A stretch of 64,000 nucleotides of DNA from Bipolaris cookei. Taxonomy: Eukaryota > Ascomycota > Dothideomycetes > Pleosporales > Pleosporaceae. How positions within the stretch are numbered: the first letter of the stretch is position 1; each line of letters begins with the position of its first letter. The notes beneath the pieces are model-generated. The model was not told where the DNA came from. It worked only from the letters and a program-made list of their open reading frames with translations, and ran no database searches. Below, in pieces: positions 32,993-44,971 of this stretch. The position numbers were made by a program, and so were the translations under genes. The stretch covers positions 373,570 through 437,569 of the forward strand of contig NRSV01000013.1 in assembly GCA_002286855.1 (NCBI GenBank). Direction: 5' to 3'.

Positions 32993-34842
32993 CTACTCAG
33001 CGATAGGACCGATGTCGCCCGACTTCTTCTTGCTAAAGAGTCGCTTGAGAGACGTAAAGCTGCTCCGTTTGGACAGGCGCCTGGCGGGGGCCTCTTGGTA
33101 GGTCGACATGGAGGTGTGAGGGCGGCTGGGGATATCACCGGGTTTCGGGAAGGAGTCAGACGAGTCGAGGACGGGGGATTTGGTACTGCCTAGGTTGCTG
33201 GACATGGAGCCTTTGGGGGTGCTGAGGTTCTTAGTGGGGAAGAGGCCGAATTGTGCGGTTTGTCGTGATGACATGGATGAGGCTGAGCGGGGGGATCCAT
33301 ATGCTGGCGACATTGCGGATGCGTCGGAGACAGAAGAGTAGGCGGAGTCCTTGGCGGTCAAGGGGGGACTGAAATCTTCGGTATCCGGTTTCGTATCCGT
33401 ATGTTGTGTTGCCGAGGGTTTCTCGTCGTCGAGCATATTGGGTTGCGATAGCTTTTCCTGGTTTCCTCGGAGTTGGGGTGTGCTGGTGGACTCCGACAGC
33501 GGCGTCACTCTTCCGCGGTCCTCCTCAGAAAACCAAGTCCCCTGGTAATACTCGCTCTGATCCTTCTGATGTTGCACACGTGCGTCAGCGCTGGAAACGG
33601 CTGACAGCGAAGACGAATCTTGGCTCCGCTTCGGGGTCTCGGTGGCAGAGTCGGATGTGTCTATGATTTCAAGCTGGTGTTGAGGTTTGGAATTTACGGT
33701 AGTATGTCGTGAAGGCGTCTCCCGACCAGAAGATGTAGCACTCAGAAAAGGAGGGCGTTCAGAAGGTGGTGTGGGGAGAGGTTTGTTGTTGGCGAAATTC
33801 CGGAAGGAACGACCCTCACGTGAGTTGGATGAGTTCCGTGATGAGGTACGCGTTGCAATCTAACAAGGTCAGTACTCTGGAACAAAACCAAAAGGAACCT
33901 CGGACAGGCCGAGAAGAATGCTGGAAGACGGCAGGGCAATCTTACCAAGCTTCGGCGACTGGCAGCACCACAGCGCTTCTCAATCTCATTGCAGTAGCTG
34001 CTGACTTGTACCAGCACAACGCCCAATCTCTCTGCCTTTGCGACCAAGCTTTGCAAGAACTGCGACCAGCCTCCAGTGTTTCCGCACATGGCGGAGTATA
34101 TTCGTCCAATGTCCTCGTTCTGATATGTCCAAGCGTCTCCAACGTCAGCCAGATACACGTCTAGCTCCCGATTTGCTTCGCGGAATACGTTGATGTCGAC
34201 GAGATAGTCGTTGAGTAGTTGAGACATGCGCCCGATGGTGCGTTCGATTACGATGTTGCCGTCCAGTAGCTGGGCGCGATAAGAGCGGTCTTCGAGAAGG
34301 CGGTCGAATTCGTTTACGTGCTCCATGGGCACTTTGAGACACTTGTGGCGGAACAGCATGTCCTTCATGCTGCTTTCGAGATCATCGTTGGCCCTCTGGA
34401 GGAAGCTGTCGAGCTCGTTGACATGCTTGAGCAGAATATCTGCTACGTCGGCCACGGATTTTTCGAGATGCTGATGCAAGAGGTGGACACCGAATACGAT
34501 CTGGGCAATTGTTTTTGTCAATGCATGAAACTTTGCCTTTGGGTTTTGGCGCCAGTAGCAGCTGTAGGTGAAGTTCCACGAGGGCTCAAGAGCCGTCTCG
34601 TCTCTGCACAGCAAATGCTGTCGAGTCTTGACGCCTCTCTTTGGGGCTACAAAGGGCACATGGCCGGTCTCGCCCGTGGCATCGAGCATAGACTCTTCAA
34701 AGGGGGCCTGCATGGAGGCTATGGGGTGGATGGGGAAGGTGGCCGTCATGATGCGTTTGTCGCGCTCGTCTTGCCATACGTAGGAGTCGTCGTCTTCGAA
34801 GCTAGGGCGACTTTTCTGGGAGGGTCGCCGGAAGGGAACCAT
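32993..34842 (-). CDS. Hypothetical protein with helical N-terminal domain and Ser-rich tail
   Basis: Two exons, 34842-33946 and 33859-32993, with an 86-bp intron (GTAAGA..GTTAG, phase 0); 587 aa. The N-terminal 300 residues are predominantly helical and contain FTYSCYWRQNPKAKFHALTK. Long heptad-like stretches (LLKHVNELDSFLQRANDDLE) suggest coiled-coil bundles. The C-terminal half is Ser/Pro/Thr-rich and ends in basic KRSSFTSLKRLFSKKKSGD, a possible membrane- or partner-binding tail. I do not recognise the family. Confidence 0.75.
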
Positions 34843-37295
34843 GGTGATGTAAGGACTAAAGGGCAGATTTGCGGGCCCCCAGGGGCCAAGCGGTGGCTAT
34901 CAGTTCGGGGCGTGGTGCAACAAAGCCAATCCACGTTCTTGTCTCACGACCTAAGACGTCGTCGCAGCGTGTAGAGTACACGGACGCGCGAGCGAGGAAG
35001 GGGAATTGGCGCGGGAGGGCTTGGCTCGATGTCCACAAGGAAGATCCTACTACTAACAACGACACATGGCTGGAACGGGCATTGTGGGGGAGGGAGGGGA
35101 AGGGCGACGGCGCAAGAGATGGAAATGTTCAGACGTGTATCGAAGATGGCGGAAAGTAGACTGGACGGCGAACATGGTTCCAAACGTCCAGGGCGGCGTT
35201 GGTTCGCCAGCGCTCAGGTCACCGGCCACAGGGGAGCGCTTTGGGGGGGGGGGGGTGCCAGGAGCGTCTGCAGGTGGAGCGCACGCTTTGTCCTCAACGA
35301 GTTTGGCTGCATCCCTTAGTGCCCGTGACGGCTGACGAGTCAAAGGCAGGGTGGGGAACCCGTCTCGCCGCCACATAAGATGGGTAGTAGTAGTACAATA
35401 CTGTACTCTGCTGTGTGATGTGTACAGTGGGTGTGTAGAGTAGGGCATCGCATTCACGCCTGCGTCAGGCCGTGTATACGAAACAACACCCACGTGCCCT
35501 CTCTCTTCCACTGTCCTACAATTATCCATGCATGTACATACGGACATCCAGACTCTCCCTGCGCCCGACACCAGCTTGTTTTTTCTGCCTTCGTCTCGCC
35601 CCTCACCTGCAAGAAGTACGCTAGAAGATGCAATGCAGCCGCCAGCACCAGACCAGGGACACGAATAAGCAACGGCCTGGATCTTCACGCTGCCGTCTGC
35701 CCTGAGCAGCCCATACATATGCCGTCCTGTCGCTCTCTCTCATGAAAAGCGCGCCGAGGACCTGCCGGCCGCTGCTGATCGCAGCCCTCCACCACGGATA
35801 ACCTCAAGAGCTGAAACACCCCAGCCCACCCACCCCCCCCCTCCAACGTCATCAAGCCCAGTCCGCACGAGGACGGACCCGTGGCGCCCTAGGCCGCCGC
35901 TCCTGAAAGGCTTTTTGCAACGCAACAGAAACCGAACAAAACATTCGTCACTGACTGTGACTGTGCAACCCAACCCAACCAACCAAGAAACAAAAAAACC
36001 GCCCGTCCGCCCACATAACCCGTGATCCGCGCAAGCGAACACAACTCAAACCTTCGCGGCACAACCTCATTGCAACCCGTTTTCCCTTGCCAGCACACCG
36101 TTTCCCTTACATACCGTACCTACCGCCTCTCGACCACCACCTCGTTTCCCCGTGCCACGTGCCAGTCTCGCATCAACTTCCCTGCACCTAGTCCCCCCAT
36201 GCACATGCCCAAGCCCCCCAAGGTTGCGCTTGCGCCGGGCTTCTCGTTATCCCAAACCCTTCAAAGCGAAGAGAGAGAAAAAAGCTTTATAAGAGTGAAA
36301 TATGTTTCAAGTCAAACGCTTGTCCGCTGCATCCAGCCACCGGGAGTGGGGGAGATGCCACCTGTCAACCCACCTTCCGGGCCGCGCAACGAAGACCGAG
36401 ATGGTCTAGCTTGGAGAGGGGCGTGCGAGATGGGATAACGTTTTTTTGTTAGGGGCAGGTGGTTAAGTATTTAGCTAGGCTGGTAAAACGGGCAAGGCGC
36501 AGATGCCTTTTCTAAGTAGGTCTTCGAAACGTTCAAAGAGTACATAGTATGTTGAATGTTTGCGTGCAGATCCTGGTCTTGTGTACGAACTCTCTTTTTT
36601 TTCTAGAGGTAAACCCTAGGTAAGAGGGTGCGAGATGTTTTCGGCTAACAAAACATGATCGTGTGTTTCTGTCATTTCACGCGCTAGAGTTGCGAGATGA
36701 GATTCATTTCGAGGAGAGGATAGAGTTAGATTTGGGGATGGGTATGGGGGATCCGAGGTAAAGGAAAACAACCCTTGGGGGGGCCATCATACACGACGTG
36801 CGTGAGGGAATAAAAAGGGCCTGCCTGCCTAGCTAGGTACGTGCGTAGGGCATTTCATCTGTCAGTTTTGTAGTAGAGAATAAGATAGGCAGCTTTGCCG
36901 CCGCTTGCAGCCTGGGACTCTTCGTCTCTCCTGGGGTCAGCATACCCCACCCGTTTACAAAGCAGCATGCACTTTGCTGACTGAGGCTTTATGAGTTCAA
37001 TCCTGGGATGATGAGGGTTGTAAGATGACTGGCTTGTCACACGCGGCGCGTGAGATGAGAAAGACCCTTGATGCCCATCTAGCCGGCCGCTGTACCCGCG
37101 GTTCTATAGTAAAGAATACCTACCACATAGGCACAAAAGATGCAGGGATTAAACGGGAAGAAGCCCCAAGCGCAGAAGAAAAAAAAGACTGCGGATGAGC
37201 GCATGCGCATGTATTAAAATGTTTTGGAAAGTAATATTGGTTCACTCGATCTTCTTTTCTTTGCTTTTTCGCAAGTTCTATTGTACATACATACC
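34843..37295. other. Long intergenic region
   Basis: Homopolymer tracts include G12 near 35243-35254 and a C-rich run near 35830-35842. Open frames at 36022-36438 and 35053-35718 look like translated pyrimidine-rich or GC-rich spacer. No gene called. Confidence 0.5.
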
Positions 37296-38879
37296 TTACC
37301 ATCCCCGCCATCGGACCCAAACATCTATCACCGTCTCACCACGCTCCTCAGAATCAACCACAAGATACCATCCAAACCCTGCACCGGCGACGCAAGCGTG
37401 GTTCGGCCAAACCATGACCTTGTCTCCAACTACCAACTCATTACACGCGCCCCTGTCGCCTTCCCAGGTCAGCATGCCATGCTCTTGGCTGATGCGCCCG
37501 ACTACCCAGCCCGTCCGGCTTGCCTGCTCGTCATAGATGTGCTTGGCGGACGAGTTGCCCAGGTCAGGCGTTACGATGCCCCAGCCAGCGTACGACTTGC
37601 AGGGCTCGCGGCCCATGGCGAGGGAACCGGCCGAGACGAGTGCCTCGGGTTTGGCGCGCTCGTTGTATACGCTTGTTACCTCTAGCAGCATGCGGATGCC
37701 GATGTTGGACTTGGAGAGCGGTTGGAATGCTGGCATTGGTTCGGCAGACGAAGAGGTGGGTGGCCGTGCGTGTGTAGCGACTTGTTGACAGTCGAGCAAC
37801 GGGTACACGCCTGCGTGCAGTTCGATGAGGTATTGCGTCTGCAGCCGGGAAAGCACAGTCTGAAACTCACGAACCCGTGGGGAAGTGCTGTAAAGCATGT
37901 TTTGCGCTGCTGTGGCAGTCGGCGTCGCACCAACGCTCAGCACCAGTTTTCCAGCGAAACTCGCTGGCACGGCCTTAGTCGCTGCTTCGAGCCCAATTAG
38001 CTCTTCGATCAACCCGTTGGCCGCATCGTCTTCAGAGGATCCAGCGTAACTGTGGCCGAAGTGGCTGTAGAAACCTTGTAAGAAGCACTTGGACCCTGTT
38101 TCTTGCGTCTTCGAAACTATCGTTGAGACGAGGGTGGGAAAGAATGGAGATGACGTCTTGATGCCTGCGCGCTCGTAGCCTGTGTCGATTTTGATAAAGA
38201 TTCCTAGCTCGACTTGACTTGTCGATGCAGCAAGACGCTGGACGAGCTTGAGGAATGCGTCCTGGTTATCGATGATGAGGTTAACAGATCGCGGTTGGAG
38301 TTTCTCGGCCAGAGCTATCAGGCGTGGTATCCCCGATTGCGGAACTGGTACACCATAGAGGATCTACACGTGTGACGTCAGTGAAATGATTCCCTTCCCC
38401 TTGATCCAAGAATGAGGAGTATAGAGTAGGCGCTGGGTAATGGGAGAAACCCAGAATTCCGTATCCTATGACAGCCTTATGCTGCACACAGTATTCCCAT
38501 AAAAAAAACAAAGAATAGAATATAGCAAAGAAAGAAAGAAACATACACTAGCCTCCCTCCCCTTCCCCTGCTCCTTCACCACCAACTCTACTAAATTCTC
38601 CGCCTCAATAATCGTACTGACAATGAAATTCGCAGCACCTTCCTCTCCCACCTGCAGCTTAGACAGCTCCACCGTCTTATGACTCTTGACGTGCGCGCGG
38701 AACCCCACACTCAGCTCTTTGCACACACTGAGCATGGCATTGCAGTTGCGCTTGATGAGTGCTCGGTCTAGCACCACGGCTGGTGTGGGCAACTCGTTTA
38801 GCGTTTTGCCGACCAACTGGGCGGCAAGCGACGAGGAAGAAGGGAGGGGATGGTTTTGGGGAGTGGATGGGTCGGACAT
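37296..38879 (-). CDS. DSD1: D-serine dehydratase-like PLP enzyme (DSD1 type)
   Basis: Two exons, 38879-38547 and 38363-37296, with a 183-bp intron (GTATGT..GTGTAG, phase 0); 466 aa. The alanine-racemase-like N-terminal barrel has the PLP lysine in FRAHVKSHKT (K65). The C-terminal metal site appears as WPNHAC (H433, C435), the zinc ligands of eukaryotic D-serine dehydratases. These enzymes convert D-serine to pyruvate and ammonia; related D-threonine aldolases share the fold, so substrate is inferred. Length is typical of the family (yeast Dsd1 is slightly shorter). Confidence 0.88.
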
Positions 38880-39821
38880 GGTGGGTTATGACGAGAGATC
38901 TTTTCTAAGAGATTTTCTGTTTCTTTCTTTCGTACCTTAGGATGTAGGCCGAGATGGAGTGGAATGGGTGGACGAAAGTAGTAGGTTTGTTCTTCAGGGT
39001 ATGTGGGTTGGACCACCGGATGCTGGGTTTCTGGGAAGCAGAATTGCGGAATCGGATGACTCTAGGATATATATCTGGTTTTGCAGTTCTGACCTCTTGC
39101 TCTGCTGTTGTGGATTTTCTTACCGTGGGGGCCTTTAATGTTGGAGCTCCCCTGTCGGACAAACAAAGTGCGATCGGTGCCGTCACGGCCGCGCGAACTT
39201 GTGAGAAGGATTCCAAGGCCGCGGATCTTAGGTGAGAAAATTGAGAGCGAGAAGAATCAATGAAGCATTAGGTAAGTCAAATTAGCTGCGCTGAGATGAG
39301 GCAATTGCGGTGCTGATATGCTGGGGATGATGGTGATGGTTTGATGAGTCTTGGATCGTGCTGAGGCCTCGTGTTTGCGTTAGTGCGGGGATGGGGATGC
39401 CTACTATCTACTAGATGGGGTAACAACAAATGCCATCAGGTACGAGAAAGCAAGAGGGGAAGAGGAACACGTTTATAAAAACCAAGCCCAGCTCGAGGTT
39501 GATGCAATAAAATAAAGCTGACCTAATGACCTTGGAATACATGAACAAAACATGCCAAAACTCCTGAATAGCACTTGAATCGCAATCTTACTTCACTCTC
39601 ATAACCTCATACATGTGCTCATACTCCTTAACTCGAAACTTATCTCTATTGTGGTGTAGTATCACGTGATCAGAATGCGGGTATATATAGTATTTCTTTT
39701 CGGAGTAGAAAGGCACCTTCTTCACTCAACACAATACAGCGATTAGATTTCAGCTCTATTCTACCAGCTCGATTGCGGGTCGCCCCTTGACCTTTTGAGC
39801 TTGATCTTGTATCGTGCCACA
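38880..39821. other. Intergenic
   Basis: 5' flank of the DSD1-like gene and 3' flank of the channel gene, both on the minus strand; nothing else recognised. Confidence 0.5.
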
Positions 39822-42148
39822 CTATGCACTAGGTCCGGGCCATACACTACTTAGCCTCCTCCTTCTTCCTGTCATTGCACTGCCGGGACTAACGCTCCTC
39901 GTGCCAACCGCATTCGTCGGTGCAAAACTATTCTCAAGAATGGCATCTTCGAGATCATCCTCCTCTTCAATCCGTGCCACTACATCCTGGGGCGGCTCCT
40001 CCTCAAACACGGCCTGCAAATCAGCGTGGGGGCTGAATTGTTTCCAGCTCTGCCAGAATCCAAATGTAGTGCGTTTCGAAGGTCCAGGACCATTGACGTT
40101 GAGTTGGCGGATGGGTTTCCAGAGCGACCGGCGCTCATAATATGTGATAAAAAGAAGAATAGGGAAATTCAAGGTTCGAATTGCTGTTATGTTTATCTTA
40201 TGGAACCAGCGTGGTGATAGGATGAACTTCAACGGAAGAAGTATCACAAAGGCGAGAAGGTTAAAGGGCGGGCGATAAGCAAAAAGTGAGTCTGACTTGA
40301 CACCTTCAAAGGTTAAGACAGCGCGGCGAAACTGAATCTCTGCCGTCGCATCGGCTGCGATCTTGGAGAAGGTGTTTGACAAGATTGACACTAAGACGGT
40401 CAGGAATAGGGTGTTACCAAGAAATGCGTAGATGACCATGAGTGTAGGGCCGAGGATCTCATGAAAGCCAGGCGCTTCGTCGATTCCTGTACCGTCGAGA
40501 CCAAACCAGATCCACAACATCCATTTAGAAATGGTAATGGAGTTTGGTGATTCTTCATACCCAACTTCGGGGTTGCTGATGCTCAGCCATTTGAGCGCTA
40601 AGAGGAAACCACCAAAACACCACACAGAGATTAGACTCAGTGCCGTGAATTCTTTGACCATGGCTCGTAGAGCGATAAAAAGCATATTGTCTGGCATCAG
40701 ATTGAACGCGATGCGCGGAAAGAGGATAGGCGAGGCTATGGTAAGGACATCGAGGGCTTGTCGCCCAGTCTCGTCTTGTCCTGTTATCCAGCCGTGGAAT
40801 CGCATCCAGATGTAGACTATGAATATGGCAGAAAACGTGACATCTAGAAAAGCCCACAATTCCTGGGTATGAACTTCCCATCCATGTTCGAGACATGATG
40901 TTAGCTCGTCCAGCACCCAGCCAGCAGCATAGACCATGAAGATAAATTCAGGCCAGGTAAAGAAATGGTCTTTCCTTGCCGACATGCACCAGCAGTACAA
41001 GGCCAATAGTATGAGGAACTGAATGACTTCGATCATGTTGCGCGTCCTTGGTACCATAAGCCGATACTGGTTTAATACGGGTGCCTTTCTTGGATCGTAG
41101 AGCGAGATGGGCTTGTACTTGTAGTGGTCTGGAATAATGTCCATAAATGTAGTCGGTGTATACACGATGCGCCCTCGATAGATTGCGTCAATGACTTTCT
41201 GGCTCGCAGAACCTGAGAGTAGCACTTTGCTCTCAGACACAATGGCAACTTCCAAAGCAGTGAGCTTGCCATCATTGTCGCCTTGGCCTTGGTAATCGGA
41301 GACATGTCGTGGTGGACACCGCTCCTCGGGGGCTCCTTGGAAGGGTTGGAATGGCGCCACTAAGATCTGCGCCAGCAGCAACAGGCCGGCTTTTCCCGTA
41401 GACTCCTCGTCGTGTCGCCGTAAGATTTTCATCGCGACCAATTCACATAAATTGGCACGTGTAAGATCGACGGTCTGGTGATGCTGCTGAAACTGTTGCT
41501 CTCGCAAGAATTGCATGCGATTCACAAGCAAACAGTAGACAATGGATATGTCATCCTCGTCATAAAGACGGTCGACAAGTGGTTTGACAATGAGGACATT
41601 CATACGTGGTTCTCGGAGTTGGTCCACCGTGTAAGGGTCCTCAATTACGGCCAAAATGAGTCTTCGTATCCTGTTCCACTATTAGCAGTGAATTCCAGCT
41701 TCCTATACAGCGCTTCAACTCACCGATGAATATTGAAGTACGTCTGATGACTCTTGACGGAACTTACACCGGGCGTGGGTGCAGCTGTTGGTTGGCCTTG
41801 GCCATTGAAACACCCATCGCTCCCGGCATAGTCTTCTTCAGGCAACAAAGTCTCCTGTTCTTCTCTGCTCTTTGCGAATCTCAACGCATCGCTCAGTGTG
41901 CGCTGCGTCTCCTGATAGGGTCGCTTCAGGTACTTCCTGAATTCGATGTGCCGTGACGGTTGGCGCTTTGAAGATGGTCTAGATTTTGGTGAGAGCTCTT
42001 CGTCTCTATTGCTGGACAGAACGACAGTACTCTCGTTGCTGTCATCATTGCTGGTTGTAGCGTCGGGGTGGATTGATGCTCGTGGAAAAGTGCCGTATGC
42101 GGGATAACCGCTTTTATTCCAATCGGGGCTGGATGTTGGGCCTGACAT
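39822..42148 (-). CDS. YVC1: Vacuolar TRP-type calcium channel, YVC1-like
   Basis: Two exons, 42148-41724 and 41670-39822, joined by a 53-bp intron. Frame continuity requires the second AG (GGAACAG) as acceptor, giving HRIRRLILAVIEDP across the junction; 757 aa. A soluble N-terminus is followed by several hydrophobic segments between VIQFLILLALYCWC and PTLMVIYAFLGNTLFLTVLVSIL. The pore-side sequence is MLWIWFGLDGTGIDEAPGFHEILGP, followed by a conserved post-helix stretch FSKIAADATAEIQFRRAV. This matches fungal Yvc1, which releases vacuolar calcium on osmotic or mechanical stress. The acidic C-terminal tail (FEEEPPQDVVARIEEEDD) may bind calcium. Confidence 0.9.
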
Positions 42149-43527
42149 GTGAGGCTGCTGTCAGCCTCCGGTAATAGTAACAGAGACGTCTGTAGACGGC
42201 ACGGAATTGAGCGGGTCGCGTCCAACAATGATTGGACTTGCAAGTGACGAAGGTGGCTAATCCTGATTGGTCTCAAAATAGAGGATTCAGCATACGAAGG
42301 GGGCGGGTCAAGTATTGCCGTTTGTCAGACTCGTAACGCCCTAAGAACAGTGCACTTAGGAAAGATATCGAACCCGGTCAATGGCAATGCCTATGTAATC
42401 TCGGTGACGATTGAGGTATTAGGCGGGTTGCCGATAAGGCAGCAAAAAGAAAGTACGGGCTCACCGCAGCCCTTTGAATCGTGAGGCGATGTTTGAAGCT
42501 AAATCCCGCGTCGGCTAACTATATCGGGAATAGATCCGCCTCGTGATGCGCGACTTTCTTTCCAGAAGTATTATCTTCTTGATAAGTAGTAGTGTATCAT
42601 TATAATTGGTACGATGCCTCAGGCATGTGTCACGATGGCTCTCTCTTTTGTGCATAAAAGAAGATGTGGATAAAGGTAGCCACGTGGAAGTCGTGATTCT
42701 CGACACGTATCGTTTCACCATGGATCTACCAAGCATCCAGGGTACAGCTTTGATAGAGGGTAAGAAAATGCATTTGTGCACATATTGCGCCTTGGCCTTG
42801 CAAAGGCTAGGGCGCGACCATGACTGAATTTCTTCTTGTTCATACAAATCGGATTGCTTATAGAAAGGCCTGGCTTTCATGCACAACTATATAACCAGCA
42901 AACACTCCAGGTCGTCTAAAACGATAAAGTCTAGATTTGCTTTTCAAGACAATGAAAGAAACCAAATAAAACACTTAGAAACAGAAATAAGTGTACGTTT
43001 ATGATTATCGCTGCTTCAACACTAACAATTTACAAAATGTGTCTATCAAAGAGCAAAAATCGTGAGCTCATTGAAACGGTGTAGTGAAAGTTTGATCACT
43101 CTCTTCAGGCAGCATCACTCACCAATAGCACCATCCTAGCCTTGACTCTGCGCGCCTGTTTACTTACATGCTTAATATGATTCTGTTAGCCCACTTCACC
43201 TTCTCCCATTCACTTTGCTGTTGTTTGACTAGAAATATATCATCTGCGCGCAGTGTGTGAACAGATTTATATGAAACTCAGCACTGCCGTATGTAATCTT
43301 GCCTTCCCGACATATTCATTCGAGAACAGAATGACGTATTTGTTAAAAGAGTAGCATTATGACTGTTTTTGCCTAGGCAGGCGTTCACTCATGATGGACA
43401 AATGTCTTAGCTAAATGGCCATCTTCCACCAGGTACTCACTCCACTTTTCTGTCTCTGTCTCTCCAATCTGGAAAGCCTTTTCTTCAATTTATTTGCACA
43501 ACCAACAAACAAGAGAAGCTTACAAAT
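42149..43527. other. Intergenic
   Basis: AT-rich, short ORFs only. Confidence 0.5.
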
Positions 43528-43962
43528 ATGGAGTGAGAGGGATTCCAAGATTACTATGCTACCCTAGGGCTGCAGCTCGGTGCCTCACCCGAGGCGATCA
43601 AGCATCATCTCGACAGGTCTGAAATCGAAGATTCGTCCGTATTTCATGCTGCGCGCGAAGCCTATGACAGGCTAACGGATACCGAGTTCCGCAAGGCGTA
43701 TGATAGGACCTACTGCCTTAAGAAGCTCCAGATTGACCCTCCCGCTCCGAACGCTGACGAAAAATCTTTCGGTAACACTCGCACTTATCATTACGAAATT
43801 AAGATGCGAGAGAGAGCTCGTGGAGCCAGTCTTCCGCCGAAGAAGCCCTTCAAGAAGCCCGGTGATCCTGGATGGAAGCATCTGAATAGCGCCGCGTACC
43901 AGAAATGGCAACAGCTGTCGGCCGAGTACTATGCCAGGCATCCCGAGTGCGACCCTCCGTAA
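43528..43962 (+). pseudogene. Degenerate J-domain (DnaJ-like) gene with early stop
   Basis: The ATG at 43528 is followed by GAG and then TGA (43534-43536); the same frame then stays open for 141 codons to TAA 43960-43962. It encodes QDYYATLGLQLGASPEAIK and AREAYDRLTDTEFRKAYDR, clearly a J-domain. The segment holding the HPD motif is shortened to HHLDRSE, so Hsp70 stimulation is unlikely. A basic tail (KKPFKKPGDPGWKH) follows. The TGA could come from a CGA codon. An upstream exon that bypasses the stop is possible. Confidence 0.65.
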
Positions 43963-44080
43963 TTCAACTGCACACAAAGTGCCTTTGTTGGGCGCTTTCA
44001 CTAAATTCTCTTACAGTACCAATGAGAGTAGGCCTCCGAGCCCTGGTCTAGGCGCGCTACAACACAGTCTTATCGTCAGA

Positions 44081-44305
44081 ATGTCGCACGATTGTGTGCT
44101 TTATCCTTGCAAATATCGAAGCCCAACCTGGAGAGTGCAGCCTGGTGGTGCTAATCACTGCGTATTCTGCATGGAAGCCCACATCGGTTGCAGCAGATGC
44201 CCTGGATGAGAGGCTTTGGCATGCCAGAAGTGTCTAAAGAAGATCGCCGTGGTAGAGCAGAACTCATGTATTGTGGGCAACAAAGTTCCATACACTGCAT
44301 CGTGA
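44081..44305 (+). pseudogene. Cys-rich short ORF with in-frame stop
   Basis: Encodes CVLYPCKY, HCVFCMEAHIGCSRCPG, TGA (44207-44209), then EALACQKCLKK in the same frame. The cysteine pairs look like a small zinc-binding domain broken by one nonsense codon. It may be a decayed downstream gene or an exon. Family not recognised. Confidence 0.4.
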
Positions 44306-44645
44306 GGTTACAGAGACGGCGCGCCTGCGCAAGAAGGGGGATAGTCTGTGATGCGGAATCGCCGATGGATAAAACGAAGAAGTATATGGGCAACCCATGC
44401 GGGTGTTTTTGTGATTTGAAAGATTTGGGCGCCTTGATGCGATGCTCCCAGGTACCCAGATAGTCAGTCCTGGGTGCTGTCTGGATTAGGATATGCTCGT
44501 ACAATGATTACATAGTCATGGGCAGTGCCCAAACAGACATTACCCAGTACGTTACCCAATCAGAAATGTTTAATTAACCGGGGCTTAAGTCAGGTTTGCT
44601 GTCAGTTTTGAGTGCTTATATGACTCGTATACATTGATGTAAAAG

Positions 44646-44876
44646 TGTTGCAGCCTATGCAAGGCTGCAGAAGCAATGACTTCAGTTGAGCTGAGGCACC
44701 AAGCCATTGTAACGACAACAAGGATGCCCCACCTCAACAAGAAAAAAGGAATAGCTATACACCACATATGAATGAAGATGGTAGATAGCAGACACAATAC
44801 ACAAATCAATTCACCGCACGTACGCGTGCGACAAACAACAACATCCATTTTTCCCACTGCACCTACGCGTGCAACA
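44646..44876. mobile_element. Solo LTR, copy S2 (231 bp)
   Basis: Perfect 7-bp inverted ends (TGTTGCA..TGCAACA). Flanks AAAAG (44641-44645) and AGAAG (44877-44881) are a 5-bp target duplication with one mismatch. Both end regions match S1 and S3, with a shorter interior. Confidence 0.7.
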
Positions 44877-44971
44877 AGAAGCTACTAACGTGTTTTATCG
44901 GTAAGTGGCCCATCCTACCCAACTAGACGCGACGCTCTACGTGATTGCTCTACAACAACGCAATTATATTA

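Noticed and set aside
35053..35718. 221-codon minus-strand ORF
   Set aside because: Spans G and C homopolymer tracts and looks like GC-skewed spacer; no recognisable protein motif.
36022..36438. 138-codon ORF in the long intergenic region
   Set aside because: Low-complexity composition, no domain, flanked by homopolymers; composition typical of spacer.
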